This document shows, in pieces, positions 32,147 through 44,570 of a stretch of 64,000 nt of DNA. This DNA is from Phaffia rhodozyma. Lineage: Eukaryota; Basidiomycota; Tremellomycetes; Cystofilobasidiales; Mrakiaceae. Made by a program: the position numbers and the translations under genes. Numbering within the stretch: the stretch's first letter is position 1; every line of letters begins with the position of its first letter. The notes beneath the pieces were generated by a model, which had not been told where the DNA came from, ran no database searches, and saw nothing but the letters and a program-made list of their open reading frames with translations. The stretch spans positions 1,550,001 through 1,614,000 of the forward strand of contig JACGZH010000004.1 in the NCBI GenBank assembly GCA_014706385.1, in the 5' to 3' direction.

Positions 32147-35098
32147 ATGCACTCACCCGATCCCATTCCTCTTTCAAACAACCTTTACACAACGTCGCAG
32201 CTCACTCTCGCCATTGATTCAGGTCTTACTTCCATGTCTGCCTTGAACACTACCGCATTGGCCTTGCCAAACACATCCTATAACGGGCTCGGGATGGTCC
32301 CTCAAATGGGATGGGTCAGTCGGCCACGCAACTCATATCTCTGTTTCTGTCTCTCAAAGACTCATATGTTCCTGTTGGATCTTTACATCATAGAACTCAT
32401 GGAACACTTTTGGATGTTCCATCTCGGAAGATATCATCCTTAAAGCTGCACAGGCACTGGTTGACAGCGGTCTTAGTGAGCTTGGTTATACATGTTTGTA
32501 CCAATCTTTCGATGTATCAACCCGAGAAACCTGCAGATAAAATGGAAATGAAAGAGCAATCCTTCTTGATTGACTGCTGTAGACGTCCTTATCGACGACT
32601 GCTGGCATGCTTCGGCCAGGCATTCGGATGGTAGACCAAAAGAAGACCCAACAAAGTTTCCCCGAGGACTGTGAGTTACTCCGATCATCTGTATCTTCAG
32701 ACCCAGATCTCACCGCGACCGGCTCAACTATCTTCTTAACAATTGCGCTTTGTTCAGGAGTGCTCTGGTGGATGATATCCACAACCTCGGCCTCAAGGTT
32801 AGTGAAACCTACTTTGATCTGCTTCCAATTCCTTCTGTAGCTCACCTCAAGAGATTCTCGCTCTGCTTCTATTCAGGCCGGAATCTACTCATCCGCTGTG
32901 AGCCTTAGCTTTACACTCAATTCAGTAAGACAACGACTAACATTTGTGCGCTCATCTAGGGTATCTATACGTGCGGTCTCGAGTTTGGTTCGTTAGGGTA
33001 TGAAGAGATTGACGCTAAAGCCTATGCGTGAGTTACATCTATCCGCTAAGTCCAGCATCCCGACCATATCTCGATGTTGAATTGTTCCTTCTTCACCGAA
33101 TGTTATGCTATTGCAGAGACTGGGGTGAGTTTCATCTGAAACCTTGGTTTACAAGTAGAGAGACGATGTGTGCTCATGGGTTTCCTCAACATGTCGATCA
33201 AAAACAGGTTTCGATTATCTCAAGTACGATAATTGTTTTTCTGCCGGCCAATTTGGAACAGCAAAACTCTCGTATGACAGGTTTGTCCCTCTGCGCTTCC
33301 TTCAGACGATTCTCAATGCGATGCACAATTGACTATCCTTGGTACTACAGATACAAACTCATGTCGAACGCCTTGGTCAATACGGGCCGGGATATATTTT
33401 ACTCTGTATGCGTTTTATACCTCAATATCGGACTGATGCCGAGCACCCTAACCCTCTCTTTCCTGTCTGATCTTCTAGATATGCAATTGGGGACAAGATC
33501 AAAGTGCGCACACGCTCTTCATTTGGGCGGATATCAATAATGATCTAATACAATTTCTATAGGTTGGATGTGGGCCACTACAATATCGAATAGCTACAGG
33601 TTAGTCTCGCTTCCATCCTCCTTTTTACCCCTCGTCCAAAGCTTATGGTTCGACCTCTTTTTTATTCTGCAGAATGAGTGGGGATATCGACGATGTTTGT
33701 TCAAACCTCGATCTTTCTAACTTGTTGTCACTACCGCTGAAATGGGTCCACCTCTCACATCTGTTGGACTTGATCGCAACATATAGACATTCAATCAGCA
33801 GAAAGATTGGTGTCCTTTCGATGTAAGTCATACATCTTCCTTCGATCGCCTACCCGGATCTCACCAATAGCTCATGTGTCTTCTCTAACACCTTTAGGCC
33901 AACTCGAATGCCCCAGAAGGGCACGGGTGCTCGATCGCCAACATATTAGAGAAAGCCAGTCCGATCTTGCAAAAGCAGGTCAGAGGCAAGTCTCCTTTTC
34001 AGTTATATATTTTCCATACAGAGATATTCACGAACGAGGACTTGACGTCTTTTCTTCTGCTCTCTCCTTTAGGCGCTTGGGCCGACCTGGATATGTTGGA
34101 AGTCGGAAATGGAGTTTGTTCCGACCTTATTCATCTTATGCGCCCATCGTTATGTGTTGGACGCACTCAAGACTAATTTGTTGGTTTGGACCCTTTCTAT
34201 AGGGCATGTCAACCGACGAGTATATCGTTCACTTCACCATGTGGGCCCTTCTCAAGAGCCCGTTGATCTTGGGGAATGATCTTACGAATATGGTTCGTTT
34301 CATCTTGTCTCGCTCGTCATTTCAGACACTAACCAAATTAGGATCAAATCTTCTGATGTAATAAGGACGAGGTCGCCAAGAACATTGTCTCCAACAAGGC
34401 TCTCATAGGTACGTTCATATCTTCTTCTCATCCTTCCCCAGGCTTATGGGCTCATTTCCTGTTGTTTGATCATGAGCAGCCATCAACCAAATCATGCAAG
34501 GAAGCGCAAATCCTGCTCAACGAGTGAAAGGAAAGTTTGGAGAGGTCCAGATTTGGAAGGGCAGCCTTCCTGACGGGTATGTTTTATTCTTTCCCTTTTT
34601 TATACTCGATCGTATTGATAAAACCGGAAAGTATTTTGTCTGGTTTTATTTGCGCTGTATGAGAGAACAGAGCATACACAGTGGCAATCATCAACTTTAC
34701 AGATGAGGATATCATTATGGACGTCTTATTCAAGGACATCTTCCGGGATGATGGAGAGAACGTCCAGGCTATCAAGTTCAAGGCTCGTCTTTGTATTTAT
34801 TTCTTTGTCTTTCTTTCTTTTCTATCTTTATAGTAAAGCAAGCGCTAACCCGGCTGACATCTTTTCTTTCGTCGCTCAACTTCAGGCGGTCGACCTATGG
34901 GCGGGATTCTTCTATTCCAATTCCGAGGACACCGCATTCGGAAGTAACGATTTACCTGACACAGTGTCTGATCAATTATCCCAGCTTGAGATCCGAAAGC
35001 ATGCCGGACGATTCTGGGTGTTCAAGCCTATTGACGAGGAAGAGGAGAAGAAAGTTTTGATCGGAAAGTATAACATGCAATCTTCGAGGTCTGTTTAG
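32147..35098 (+). CDS. Alpha-galactosidase (glycoside hydrolase family 27)
   Basis: Retaining alpha-galactosidase. The GH27 signature is read across exons: MVPQMGW/NSWNTFGCSI, LIDDCWH, GIYTCGLEFGSLGYEEI, AYADWGFDYLKYDNC (nucleophile Asp in KYDN), YDRYKLMSNALVNTGRDI, ICNWGQDQ, WMWATTISNSYRMSGDIDD (acid/base Asp region), WADLDMLEVGNG, DEYIVHFTMWALLKSPLILG, AINQ. The end is KVLIGKYNMQSSRSV with TAG at 35096-35098. Two tiny exons are required: 32877-32897 (21 bases, AGIYSSA) and 33117-33124 (8 bases, AGACTGGG, completing ADWG). Two introns appear to use GC donors, 33986-34072 and 34783-34885. No signal peptide is evident from ATG 32147 (MHSPDPIPLSNN), which is odd for a usually secreted or vacuolar enzyme; the true start could be another ATG or an upstream exon. 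It would release galactose from oligosaccharides or glycolipids. Confidence 0.9.
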
Positions 35099-35312
35099 AC
35101 GGGTCGGATAGATAAATTTGGATTATTGTCGAGTTGCAGGCAGGTAGAGTTCCCGCCCTCTTTCTTCTCTTTTTGAAGCCGAGATATAGTCTTTAGACAT
35201 TTAATCTTCAACCAAGCGTTCTTAATGCCCTTTTGCTCTCTTTCGCATTGTATATAATATGTCAAAACCATATATGGGTACATCTGTTCATCCAGCACAA
35301 CACTCTAGGATT

Positions 35313-38300
35313 TTAATTAGGGCATTGACTCGCCCTTTTCACATCAGGTTCAGAAACAGGAGATTCATCGTGAGAAATTATTGTTTCCTCTAGAAATATG
35401 ATGTAAGGGACTTACCAGTGTCCAACTTCAAACCGTTAGGAGAATAACCAGAAACATTTTGTTCAGCTATCTGAAATCGAGCAAAAAGAGGAAACAGCAC
35501 AGGCGAGGGTGGAAAAGGCAAAGAAAGCGGAAAAAAAGAAACAAAAAAAGAAGATATACACATACCATTATGACATTTGTAGCATTCTAGAGGACTCGAC
35601 AGACGATAGTATCAATCAATTTAATTGGTCAAGAGAACTAATGTGTCCCAAGTTTTGGGCAGTTGAAAAAGAGATGAAGACGTACCATCTGGCGTGCTCG
35701 ATCCTCCTGCGCCCCTGCCAACTCCTGCTCCTGCTCTAGAACCACCTCTTGACCTGCTTCTGGATCCATCTTGGTTGGCGTTGTTACTGAAACTATTATT
35801 GTTAGTATTATCGTTTCCTCTTCCAAATGATCTACCACCTCCTCGGCCATCTCGTGCATACTCATTTGGGCAATTACTCGCCCAATGACCGGGTTGGTTG
35901 CATTTGAAGCATTCTCCTGTCGTCCCACCTCCGTTAGTCGGACCGCCTCCACGGTCGGATGAACGATTAGGTCCACTCCTGATACTCCCACCACCGCCAT
36001 TGGCCCCGCCTCCATTAATACGTTCGTCGTCCCATTCAAAGAACTTGCACCTAGCTGCTTCTGAATTAGGACAAACCCAGAAGACTCGGCCTTTGTTCGG
36101 TCCCTCCTTGTTCACCGTTCGTTGTACAGCTGTCAGGTTACACTGGCAACGAAGAATATCACCTCTATTGCTGTTTGTCCTCTGCTGTTGTACAGGACGA
36201 TGGTTTGATGGCTGACAATATTTTTCCACAACCGGTAGAGATCAAGTATCAACATATTTGTTGGACAGCAAGAGACGATAAAAGACACATACTGCTATCG
36301 GGCCCGACTGTCTTTGTGGTTCCCCCGATACATCGTCAATCCACTCCTGAAGTTCGTTTAACGCCAATCGTTAGCCTGTCTTGTTATCATTCTCAACAAG
36401 GAAATCCATGAAATGATTTTCTGACTCACGAAGAACCCACATCCTTCCCCTTGAGGGGCCGAACATGCCCAAAACCTTTTACCCTTATTGGCAGTGTCTC
36501 GTAATACTGTCCTTTCCACAGCTGGCTTCATACAACCACATCTAGTTGTCGACGATTCGGAAGTTCTGGTTGATAGTCCAGACACTCGAGACCCTGAAGC
36601 CCCACCAGGTCGAACTGATGTAGTGCCATCCTCTTCGCCCGAGCCTTCTTTGTCTTCGCGTGCGGTTCGCGATCGTGCCGATACATTACCAGTTCCCCTG
36701 CCCCGCGTGGCGGACGACGTCCCTCTTCCCCCGCGGGTTGTTCTAGCGCTAGGAAAAGACGCGCTTCCTCTCGCACCTCTTGTCCCTCTTGCCTCTGTTC
36801 CTCGACCACGTCTACCCCTCAACGGTGCACTACCCGGGCCAGGTCTGTCATGATTATCATCATCGTCATCGTCAGACCTGTTGCTACCATTTCCTAGATC
36901 ATTGGAAGTGCCCCTTGTACCATCATTACCAGTTTGGCCGGAGCCGTCTGGTAACGTGAGGATGGAAGTCCAGTTAGTCTTGCTGAGTATAAATTTGATT
37001 GTATGGTTGGGAAAAAGAAAAGAAAAATGACATGACACCTACCATCCCTCAGATAGCGTATGACTACCTGTACTCATGAGCATTAAAAATTGGTCAATAT
37101 TCAGACAAACTGTCTTCTGAACATCGAGAATATCGAGAACATAAGAACGTACCTCAGTTAACACTCTCATTTCTCTTTTGGCAGTGATGAAAACCTCTTT
37201 ATATTGGTTGAGACTTTCATAAAGAACATCATTCTTGTTGGCGATTCCATCACAGATGAGCTGCATTCTATGTTCCGTCTAGATGTTTGAATTTTACCGA
37301 ACCCAGGTTATGATATCATTTGATGAGCCGGGTCATATAAGCGTGAATATACAAAACACATCGGCTAAAGTGGAGTGCATAGTGGAACAGACAGACCTCG
37401 CGCCTCAAATGAGGTTTGCAAACTGATCGGTCGATTCCAATCCGATCCCAACCTTCTACCAGCGCGATCCCTAAGTTCGAAGGAACGAGATACTTGGTTT
37501 GACCCTGTTTCTGCTCCATCACGTATTCTCGATCGACTACTTTGGATATATGTTCAGCAATAGTCGCGTCCGTTCCTGTGATATCCAGAGTGATTTTGAA
37601 GACACCGGCGTTAACTTCATCTGCACATCATATTTCGCTCTTCCATGGTGTTCTGAATAATAAAGGAAAACAAAACTGACCAACTCCATTTTGGTCCATC
37701 AGGGTGACTAAGTCGGCCTCAGTGAGTAATGATGGCGCAGTAGTATGGCCCTCCTTGAGCTCACAAATGGTGGGAACGAATGTCTCGCCTAACTGGAAGT
37801 CAGGGATCTCATGTGTGGCCCATTTGTCGTAAGGATACACATCCAAATAGTTTTTTGCTAGTACCACTAGGCCTTTTTTGCCGTCAAGTTGAGAATAAGA
37901 GAAAGTCACGCTCGCAAAAACGAGTCATGACCTGATGTCAAGAAGTTGACCAAGAAGAAAATAGTACGTACCAGATGCATGGAACCCCTCGCTTGAGATC
38001 TCTATTCCGACCGTCGTCGTCCTTCCTTCTGCGTCTTTTGAACAAGCAGCCAGGAACCGGCGAACGACGAAATCATACACTCGTTTCTCATCCCCTACAG
38101 GAACATTCGTCCATGCTGTCGGGTGAATTGGTGGATGGGCTTTATCATTTTTCTTTCCATTCCGGGGTGTAGAAAACTCGCCGTCTTCTAGCCTAAGAGA
38201 GTTTGGTTATCAAGTTGAGTTAGCTACGGTGAGCATTAGAGAATCTCCGAGTAGAGAGGAGAGAGCAAACCTCTGAGCGAACGTCCCCCAAGTTGGATCT

Positions 38301-39998
38301 TGTGTTTGCTTTCGAATCAGAGCCGAGAAGTCGAACGCCGGATCGAACTGATCGGTTTCTGTACGTGGATAGCTAAGAAAACCTTTCTGATAGAGCTTCT
38401 CGGCATGCTGCGTCGACGAAATAAATTCATTTTGTTAATGCGACACGAGAGTAAAGCGTATAAAGTTACAAACACAAATATGCGAATCATTAGAGAGGAG
38501 ATGGTGAGCGAACCTCAAGAACCTGCTTTGGCGACATATGGAGTAGTCTCGATCCTGCTTTCTGTAGCTCGACCGTGGTTAACGGATATGGCTTCCTAAG
38601 AGTTATGTCCCGGAAGGAAAGGGCGCATGCCAGTTCAATAAGAGGATCCTCGGTCTGGTTCAGTAAACAGTAGGACAGACCATTTTTTTGCTGGTTTGTT
38701 TTCAACCTTGACAACTGTAGCTTCCGGGTTTTCCACACAGCACTCATATAACAATGCGGCGGACATGAAGTCAAACAGGTGGCCTCGGTTCCATGCGAAT
38801 TGCACAGTCTGATGATCTCTTTGTAGAGTCACGTCGATGAATGAAAATGCTTCAGGCCGAAAAGCTTGAATTTGAAGATACCGAGCGACGACAAAGCCCA
38901 TCGTAGGAAACTGACATGCTCCTTGAAAGCCAAACCCGCGAAGGATAAAACACCCCCTCGTTGTAGCACGATCAGTACGCGCGCACGATTCAGTCTGATA
39001 ACACAGACTGTATACAAGAGAGGAAAGAAGCTAAGTGATACCATAACTAATCACATGATCCTTTAATTCTCCACAAGCAGACTGAAGTGCCAACGTCTGC
39101 ATTCTGGTGAATGCCGCACCTGTCCTAAGATCCAGTTCTATTCGAGCTTCCACGGCAGCAGCTGATAACATATCAAGAGCGACTGGATTCCGAGCAGCGT
39201 TGTGGATCTGTCTATAGCGCGCGATAAGATAGCGTTAGCTTGTTATATTGATGTACATTTTCAAGAGGGCCCCCAAAGCGCAAAGGGGGAGAGAAAGAAG
39301 GACATACGCAGGAATAATGGCACTAAACCTGGACCGAAGGACTTTGATCTGACGATTACCTGCTCGACAGTGACCCAATATTTCAGATCCAATATGTTCT
39401 CCCTCTCTATCACAATCGGTCCAGATGAGGAGGAGATCATGGTCTCGCGCTAGCTTCTTCAAATTGCTGACGACCGGTTTCATTTTCTGTCAAAACATAG
39501 CGAATGAGTTGAATCAGCGACAGGGCTTGGCTGTATCTTCTCCGTGTTGACGCTTCGTACGTTCCATCGTTCGCAGTGTATACTGACAGGTGGAACAAAT
39601 TCTACAATAGGGGCTTCGAACAACTCGAACGGTTCACAACTACTCCACCTTCGATAGTCGTCATGAAAGTCGTTCGAGTTGACATGGCCCAGGACGGATG
39701 TGAACGTGAATTGAACCGGTTGAGACTGGGGTGGCAGTTTGTACTGAAACGTGTAGTTCTTCACAAAGACCACACCAGGTACATTCGACTAGAGAAACCC
39801 AACCAATGTCAGTCAAATAAGTTCAGCATGTGTCTCTAAACCATTCTGTTCGGACTGCGAACGACCAGGTCGAATGAAATATGTGCAAACACTCACCGTG
39901 TCGGATTGACCTTCCGACAAGATCCTGGTGAGCTCCTTAGCGATCGATGGTTTCTCGGCCACACATAACACTCTTCTCGGCGATGGATGGATGGGCAT
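35313..39998 (-). CDS. TOP3: DNA topoisomerase III with C-terminal GRF and CCHC zinc fingers
   Basis: Type IA topoisomerase that resolves recombination intermediates with a RecQ helicase. ATG at 39998 starts MPIHPSPRRVLCVAEKPSIA (Toprim), then VLGHVNSNDF, LLIWTDCDREGEHIGSEIL (acidic metal site), VEARIELDLRTGAAFTRMQT, SYGSCQFPTMGFVVARYLQI, the active-site segment GFLSYPRTETDQFDP (catalytic Tyr), KAHPPIHPT and GVGTDATIAEHI. A disordered Gly/Arg/Ser/Asp-rich tail follows with two GRF-type zinc fingers (CGCMKPAVERTVLRDTANKG with KRFWACSAPQGEGCGFF; LRCQCNLTAVQRTVNKEG with GRVFWVCPNSEAARCKFFEW), then a zinc knuckle CFKCNQPGHWASNC. A second, incomplete knuckle (ECYKCHN) is read from a small downstream exon. 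My C-terminus (KRASQCPN, TAA 35313-35315) follows spliced short exons and is less certain. About a dozen introns. Confidence 0.9.
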
Positions 39999-40268
39999 CA
40001 GAGACCGATACTCATGAGAGATGGGTGATGGAGATGCTGTCGCCGTTGATGATACTGTTGATGTTGATGACGAAAGGTGGAGGTGGAGTTTGCCGAGGGT
40101 TGGAATGACTACAAACGCTCCGTAATGAATTGTAACAATTTGTAGTCTTTTCTAGTGTAGTACAGCATACACCCGCCCACCACGTTGCAGATAGCATACA
40201 GCACACTTTCACCTTCCACAAGACAGCATACATAGATCAGACAGAACATATACGAAAGCCTTTTCAGA

Positions 40269-42446
40269 ATGAGCGGTTCTCTCAGCCGGTTCATTCCTAG
40301 GCATCAGTTCAGATTCCCAAACAACTTTGCCTCATGGCATCCAGGCCACATGGCCGCGTTCCAGACCAGGATGGCCCAGGAGCTTATGGATATCGATATG
40401 GTGATTGAGTGTCGAGATGCCCGGCTTCCACTCACATCAATCAACCCGCAGTTAGAAGAGATATGTGATAGAGCATGGGGTCAGGGCTGGGCTCTTGGCA
40501 CCGGAAAGGAAAAGGGTAGAGTTCGGGAACGTCTTGTGGTCTACACCAAGAAGGATCTGGCCGAAGAGAGGTTCGAAGAGGTATGTTCAGTTTCATACGT
40601 TCTCCTTTGCTCTGTTGCCTTGCATTGACGTCGCTCTTTTCCACGGGATTGATTATGCTCAGCCGCTAGTGGCTGCATTCAAGAAGCATGCCAATCAAAA
40701 TATCATGTTTGCTGATACAAAGAATGTGTCGGATATGAAACGAGTCCTTAAGAGAGGTGTAGGTTAGTCCCTATGTTCATGTTACCGTCGGCCTTGAGCG
40801 ACATTCTCACTACCGAATGAATGTATCGCATCCTCTCTTGATCTTTCTAGCGTTCGCAAGAAAATATCAGTCCACTCTACTTGACATGAAGATTTTGGTC
40901 GTAGGTATGCCTAACGTCGGTAAATCTTCCCTGCTCAACGGACTTCGTCATGCCGGTCTAAAGAGAGGTTCGTCCAAGTTTTCTCTTAGAGCTGCCTGTG
41001 AACTGTTCATGTGCTTCTCTATCTTAAACAAATGTATTTGTACTCTGTTCCTCTTCTCCACCGTTAGATTCGAAAGCCAGAAAATCCAAGGTGTTTATGA
41101 CATCCTCTTCCCCGGGTCACACCAAAAAGTTTACAGGGACGGCCAAGATTCACGAGGATCCTCCGATGTATGTGTACGATTCCCCGGGAGTCATGGTTCC
41201 TTGGTTCGGAGAGGGAGATGAAGGAGCGGATCGGGCAATGAAATGTGCAGTCACAGGTAAGTTATGACAATGCTCCTCTAGAAAGAGGAGGAGGGAATAG
41301 ATCGTTGATCCGCACTCGCGCGCTCTCTCATCCTAGAAATGTTCAATGGCTAACTTTTTCTCTTACTCTTCTCTCACATTCGTCTGTGGGTCTCTCTCTT
41401 GATAATAGGCTCAGTAAAAGGAGGATTGTTCCCTGATGATATTGCCGCCGACTACCTTCTCTACAAATTAAATTTACGTGTGGGCGAATCTGATGCATTA
41501 CCCATGGGCCACGAAGAACGAGGTGACACGGTGTATCTCTATTATCTTTCGTCGTTCTAGATTGACTTATTTCCTATCTTGTTTCTGTCTCACAGTCATT
41601 CCATGGCATTTCGGGCTACCCTATTCCGAGGAACTTTACGATCCGACTAACAATATCGACCACTTCCTTTCGCTTCTTGCTGCCCGGATCGGCGCTCTCG
41701 AGCGAGGCGGCCGACCAAATCTTGAGAGATCGGCTGCATTCTTTCTAAACCACTTCCGGAACGGCAAGTTTGGACGGTACACGCTAGATGATCTAGAACA
41801 AAAAGAAGATCTCTACGCCGATCCCGATTTCTCATTCTATCCCGAAGACACTCCTTCTCTTTGCTCATCCACGTCTTCTCCGTCGTCATCGCCATCACCA
41901 TCATTGTCGTCGTCGGCGTCATCGTCAGTGTCTACTTTTGATTCTTCCAACGAACCTCGTCCCTCAGAAGTGACCAGCAGCACAGAGCTAGATACCGACT
42001 CAAGTACAGATCTCGTCTCTTCTCAATCTCCAAGTCGAGCGGATCTCGTTCAAAAGACACATCTGAAAACTCTCCTCCCTGCCCCTCGAAATCCTATTCT
42101 GAATGAAGCCCTCCAACTCCCCCGATCATTCGACCCCACGAATCCGCCCTGGGCACCGCCGCACCCTGGCTCCGAAGCTTTCAAACAGATGACTGTTTTC
42201 CAACCTCCAATCCTTGCCCCCTCTGATATCTGGGAAAAGGTCTCTGAAGCTGTGCGAAGATATTTCTTTGGGAAAGAGCGAAGAGAAAACCAGATCAGTC
42301 GGACACAACTCAAAAAGATTGCGTCGGGAGAGAAGAGGGCGGTGGCAATCGGCCGCGCAAAGAGCATGTTGCTGGAGAGACAGCGCAGAGTTGGTTTGGC
42401 TCAGAGACCGATGGTCAAAAGGATTGCCGCCGCAAAGCCGGAATGA
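40269..42446 (+). CDS. MTG1: Mitochondrial ribosome-assembly GTPase MTG1
   Basis: YlqF/MTG1-type, circularly permuted GTPase. ATG at 40269 (MSGSLSRFIPRHQFRFPNNF). The motif order is G4 before G1: WHPGHMAAFQTRMAQEL, IECRDARLPLTSINP, VVYTKKDL (G4), then ILVVGMPNVGKSSLLNGLR (G1), SSSPGHTKK (G2) and VYDSPGVMVP (G3). This permuted order is the hallmark of the family. It acts at the matrix side of the inner membrane in large-subunit assembly. A Ser-rich low-complexity insert of about 55 residues follows FYPEDTPSLC (41860-42030), unusual for the family. The C-terminus is basic (RRVGLAQRPMVKRIAAAKPE), TGA at 42444-42446. Five or so introns; the last exon is long. A 270-base divergent promoter separates it from TOP3. 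Confidence 0.92.
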
Positions 42447-42875
42447 GACTCGCTGGGTTCCATCAAGTCTTTGGAAGCTCGCCAACCCTTCTGACTGTAC
42501 TGTATTTAAATATTCCACGAAACACACAAGCACAAGTTCTTTTGTGTGGATTAACATATCAGCTCCGGGAGAGAATAGGGCCTTAGCAAGTTCGAAATGG
42601 TGTTTCTTGGTCTAGACAGCAACAAAAAAAGAACATAGACAATCGTCTTCTAATTAAATGCCCATCCATCCAGATGTACAAACGCTTCTCTCTCAGAACA
42701 TTCTTTCTTCCTTTGTCGGCATTAGCAGTGTTCACATACGTGTGTGGATATAGGGGAGAAGAGAGAAGAGCAACAAGAGTGTGTCACAGTTGGAAGGTCA
42801 AGGTTTTGTTTGTGACATTAGACAAGTGAAAGGGGAAAGAAGAAAAAGCGCCCTAAGGATAGGAAGATGACATGT
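42447..42875. other. Convergent 3' region, MTG1 and VMA16
   Basis: About 430 bases between two convergent stops, mixed purine-rich and AT-rich, with no recognised gene. Confidence 0.55.
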
Positions 42876-44570
42876 TTACTGGAACTCGTCGGCTTTTCCT
42901 GACTATAAAGCCGAGACAAATCGGATAAGAACAAAGAATGAATCAACTTGGAGTTTGTTTTTGACGTGAGAGGCTAAGAAACCGAGATGAGAGCTTACGA
43001 TAAGTAGACCTATATAGCCCAGCCACACGTTTGAGCGTAAAAGTAAAATCAAACCGGATCAGAATATGTAAATATCGGGCATGTACAATTCTAGTTGGCA
43101 ACAAAGCAGACTGATACGCACCAACAATCAACCCGAACAACCCCAACACACTTCCGAAGATCTCGACAATGAGAATCTTGACGAAGAGTGTCGGGTCAGC
43201 CGCATCGGCCAACGCGGCTGTCGCTCCGGTGATGCCGACCGAGATACCACAAAGAAGCTATTTCAAGAGAGATCAGAGGGCAAGATGAGTGAAGAGTGAT
43301 AAGCCTAGATAGAGAGAACGGAAATGCGACACATACGTTGCATAATCCGACAGTCAATCCTCCCCAGAAGAGCGCAAATCCTGAAGGTTCGGCGGATCAG
43401 GTATCACATCATGTAGTTAGACAGCTGACGCGTAGGAAAATTCGAGAGGAGGAAGGCATGCGAACCGGTGTAGTAATTGCTCTCAGAGAAGACGGCATCA
43501 GCGCCAACCGACTGGATTTTGGCCGAGAAGACAATGGCCATGATAACTCCCTACCAAACAAAAGTATCACATCACATTCGCTTCAGTAATGTGTTTGACT
43601 AGGTGAGAAAGACGTCTCGTGTTTGAAGGACCCACATAAATGGCTACAACCTCGCAGAAAATGATACTGTACAAAAGAGAAGAACAGTCTGTCAGATGGT
43701 GTTGCAACAGAGAAAGAGTATGTGTTTATCCATATAGTGATCCTCCTTGCGAGCTACACTCGCCATCGTCTGGATCTTTTTTGATGGAGAACCCGCCGGT
43801 CAAGAATTAGATGATGGAAATCTCAACTCACGAAATCAAGTTCTTGGTCCTAATTCGAGGTGTACGAACACCTCCACCAAGGATCGATGCCCCGGTAATG
43901 AAGATACCCCTGTGACGTTGATCGCCAATGGAACAAGCAGGACACGGAACTCGATTAGCCATTCACTCCTTGTTGCCGCATCTTAGCATTGTAAGCAGTA
44001 TATATACAGAGTGGCTTCAAAGAGAAAGCACAGCGACGGAAAGCCTTCAAATAAAGAAAACGTACCATCCGGCACCCAAGACACTCAACCCGATGCAAAG
44101 CCCCACGCCAGTGAGTGCCCAAAAGAAGGGTGATGTCTCCTCCAAGAACCTTCCAGGGTTGAACTCTACACGACACGTTGAAGATCAAACGCGGTTGAGA
44201 GAATGGAAGTATAAGCTCGGTCGTTGCTAAGCTCGATTTTGCGATCATATACGGCAAAACGGAACAACAAAGTCGAAAGAGAATACGAACCCTCTCCTTG
44301 ACCTGGTGTAGCAACATGATAGATAGCGATCGAACAACACCATAGGATGTTTGCAAAGAGAGGGAGCAAGAGATATCAACAGAAGCACATGTCAGACCTC
44401 TTGATCAATCAGATAGGTTTGTTTGTTTCCAAAACACACAAAAGAAAGCATTGGGAAAAGACAGAAAGAAAAGGTGTAGGACCGAACGGACCGGTTAAGA
44501 TGAGGTAGAGGCCTATCAAGCCAACAGTTGAGAAACCGATGAAAGGAGAGTATCGGATGATCGACGACAT
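42876..44570 (-). CDS. VMA16: V-type H+-ATPase proteolipid subunit c''
   Basis: Membrane ring subunit of the vacuolar proton pump. ATG at 44570: exon 44492-44570 gives [20 protein letters not shown] and LYLILT. Exon 2 is only 12 bases (44291-44302), completing TGQGE. Exon 3 (44066-44165) reads [20 protein letters not shown] and [13 protein letters not shown]; exon 4 (43832-43909) [20 protein letters not shown] and TKNLIS; exon 5 (43636-43666, 31 bases) [10 protein letters not shown]; then [20 protein letters not shown] and [20 protein letters not shown]. The ATP-synthase C signature with [20 protein letters not shown] follows. The C-terminus needs an 11-base exon (42999-43009) and a final exon [11 protein letters not shown] 42876-42878, giving LIVGLLISGKADEF, the family's normal end. 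The essential Glu lies in [11 protein letters not shown]. Confidence 0.94.

Noticed and set aside
33920..34100. Frameshift in alpha-galactosidase before WADLDMLE
   Set aside because: A GC-AG intron (GCAAGT donor) restores the frame and the family sequence, so a broken gene is not required.
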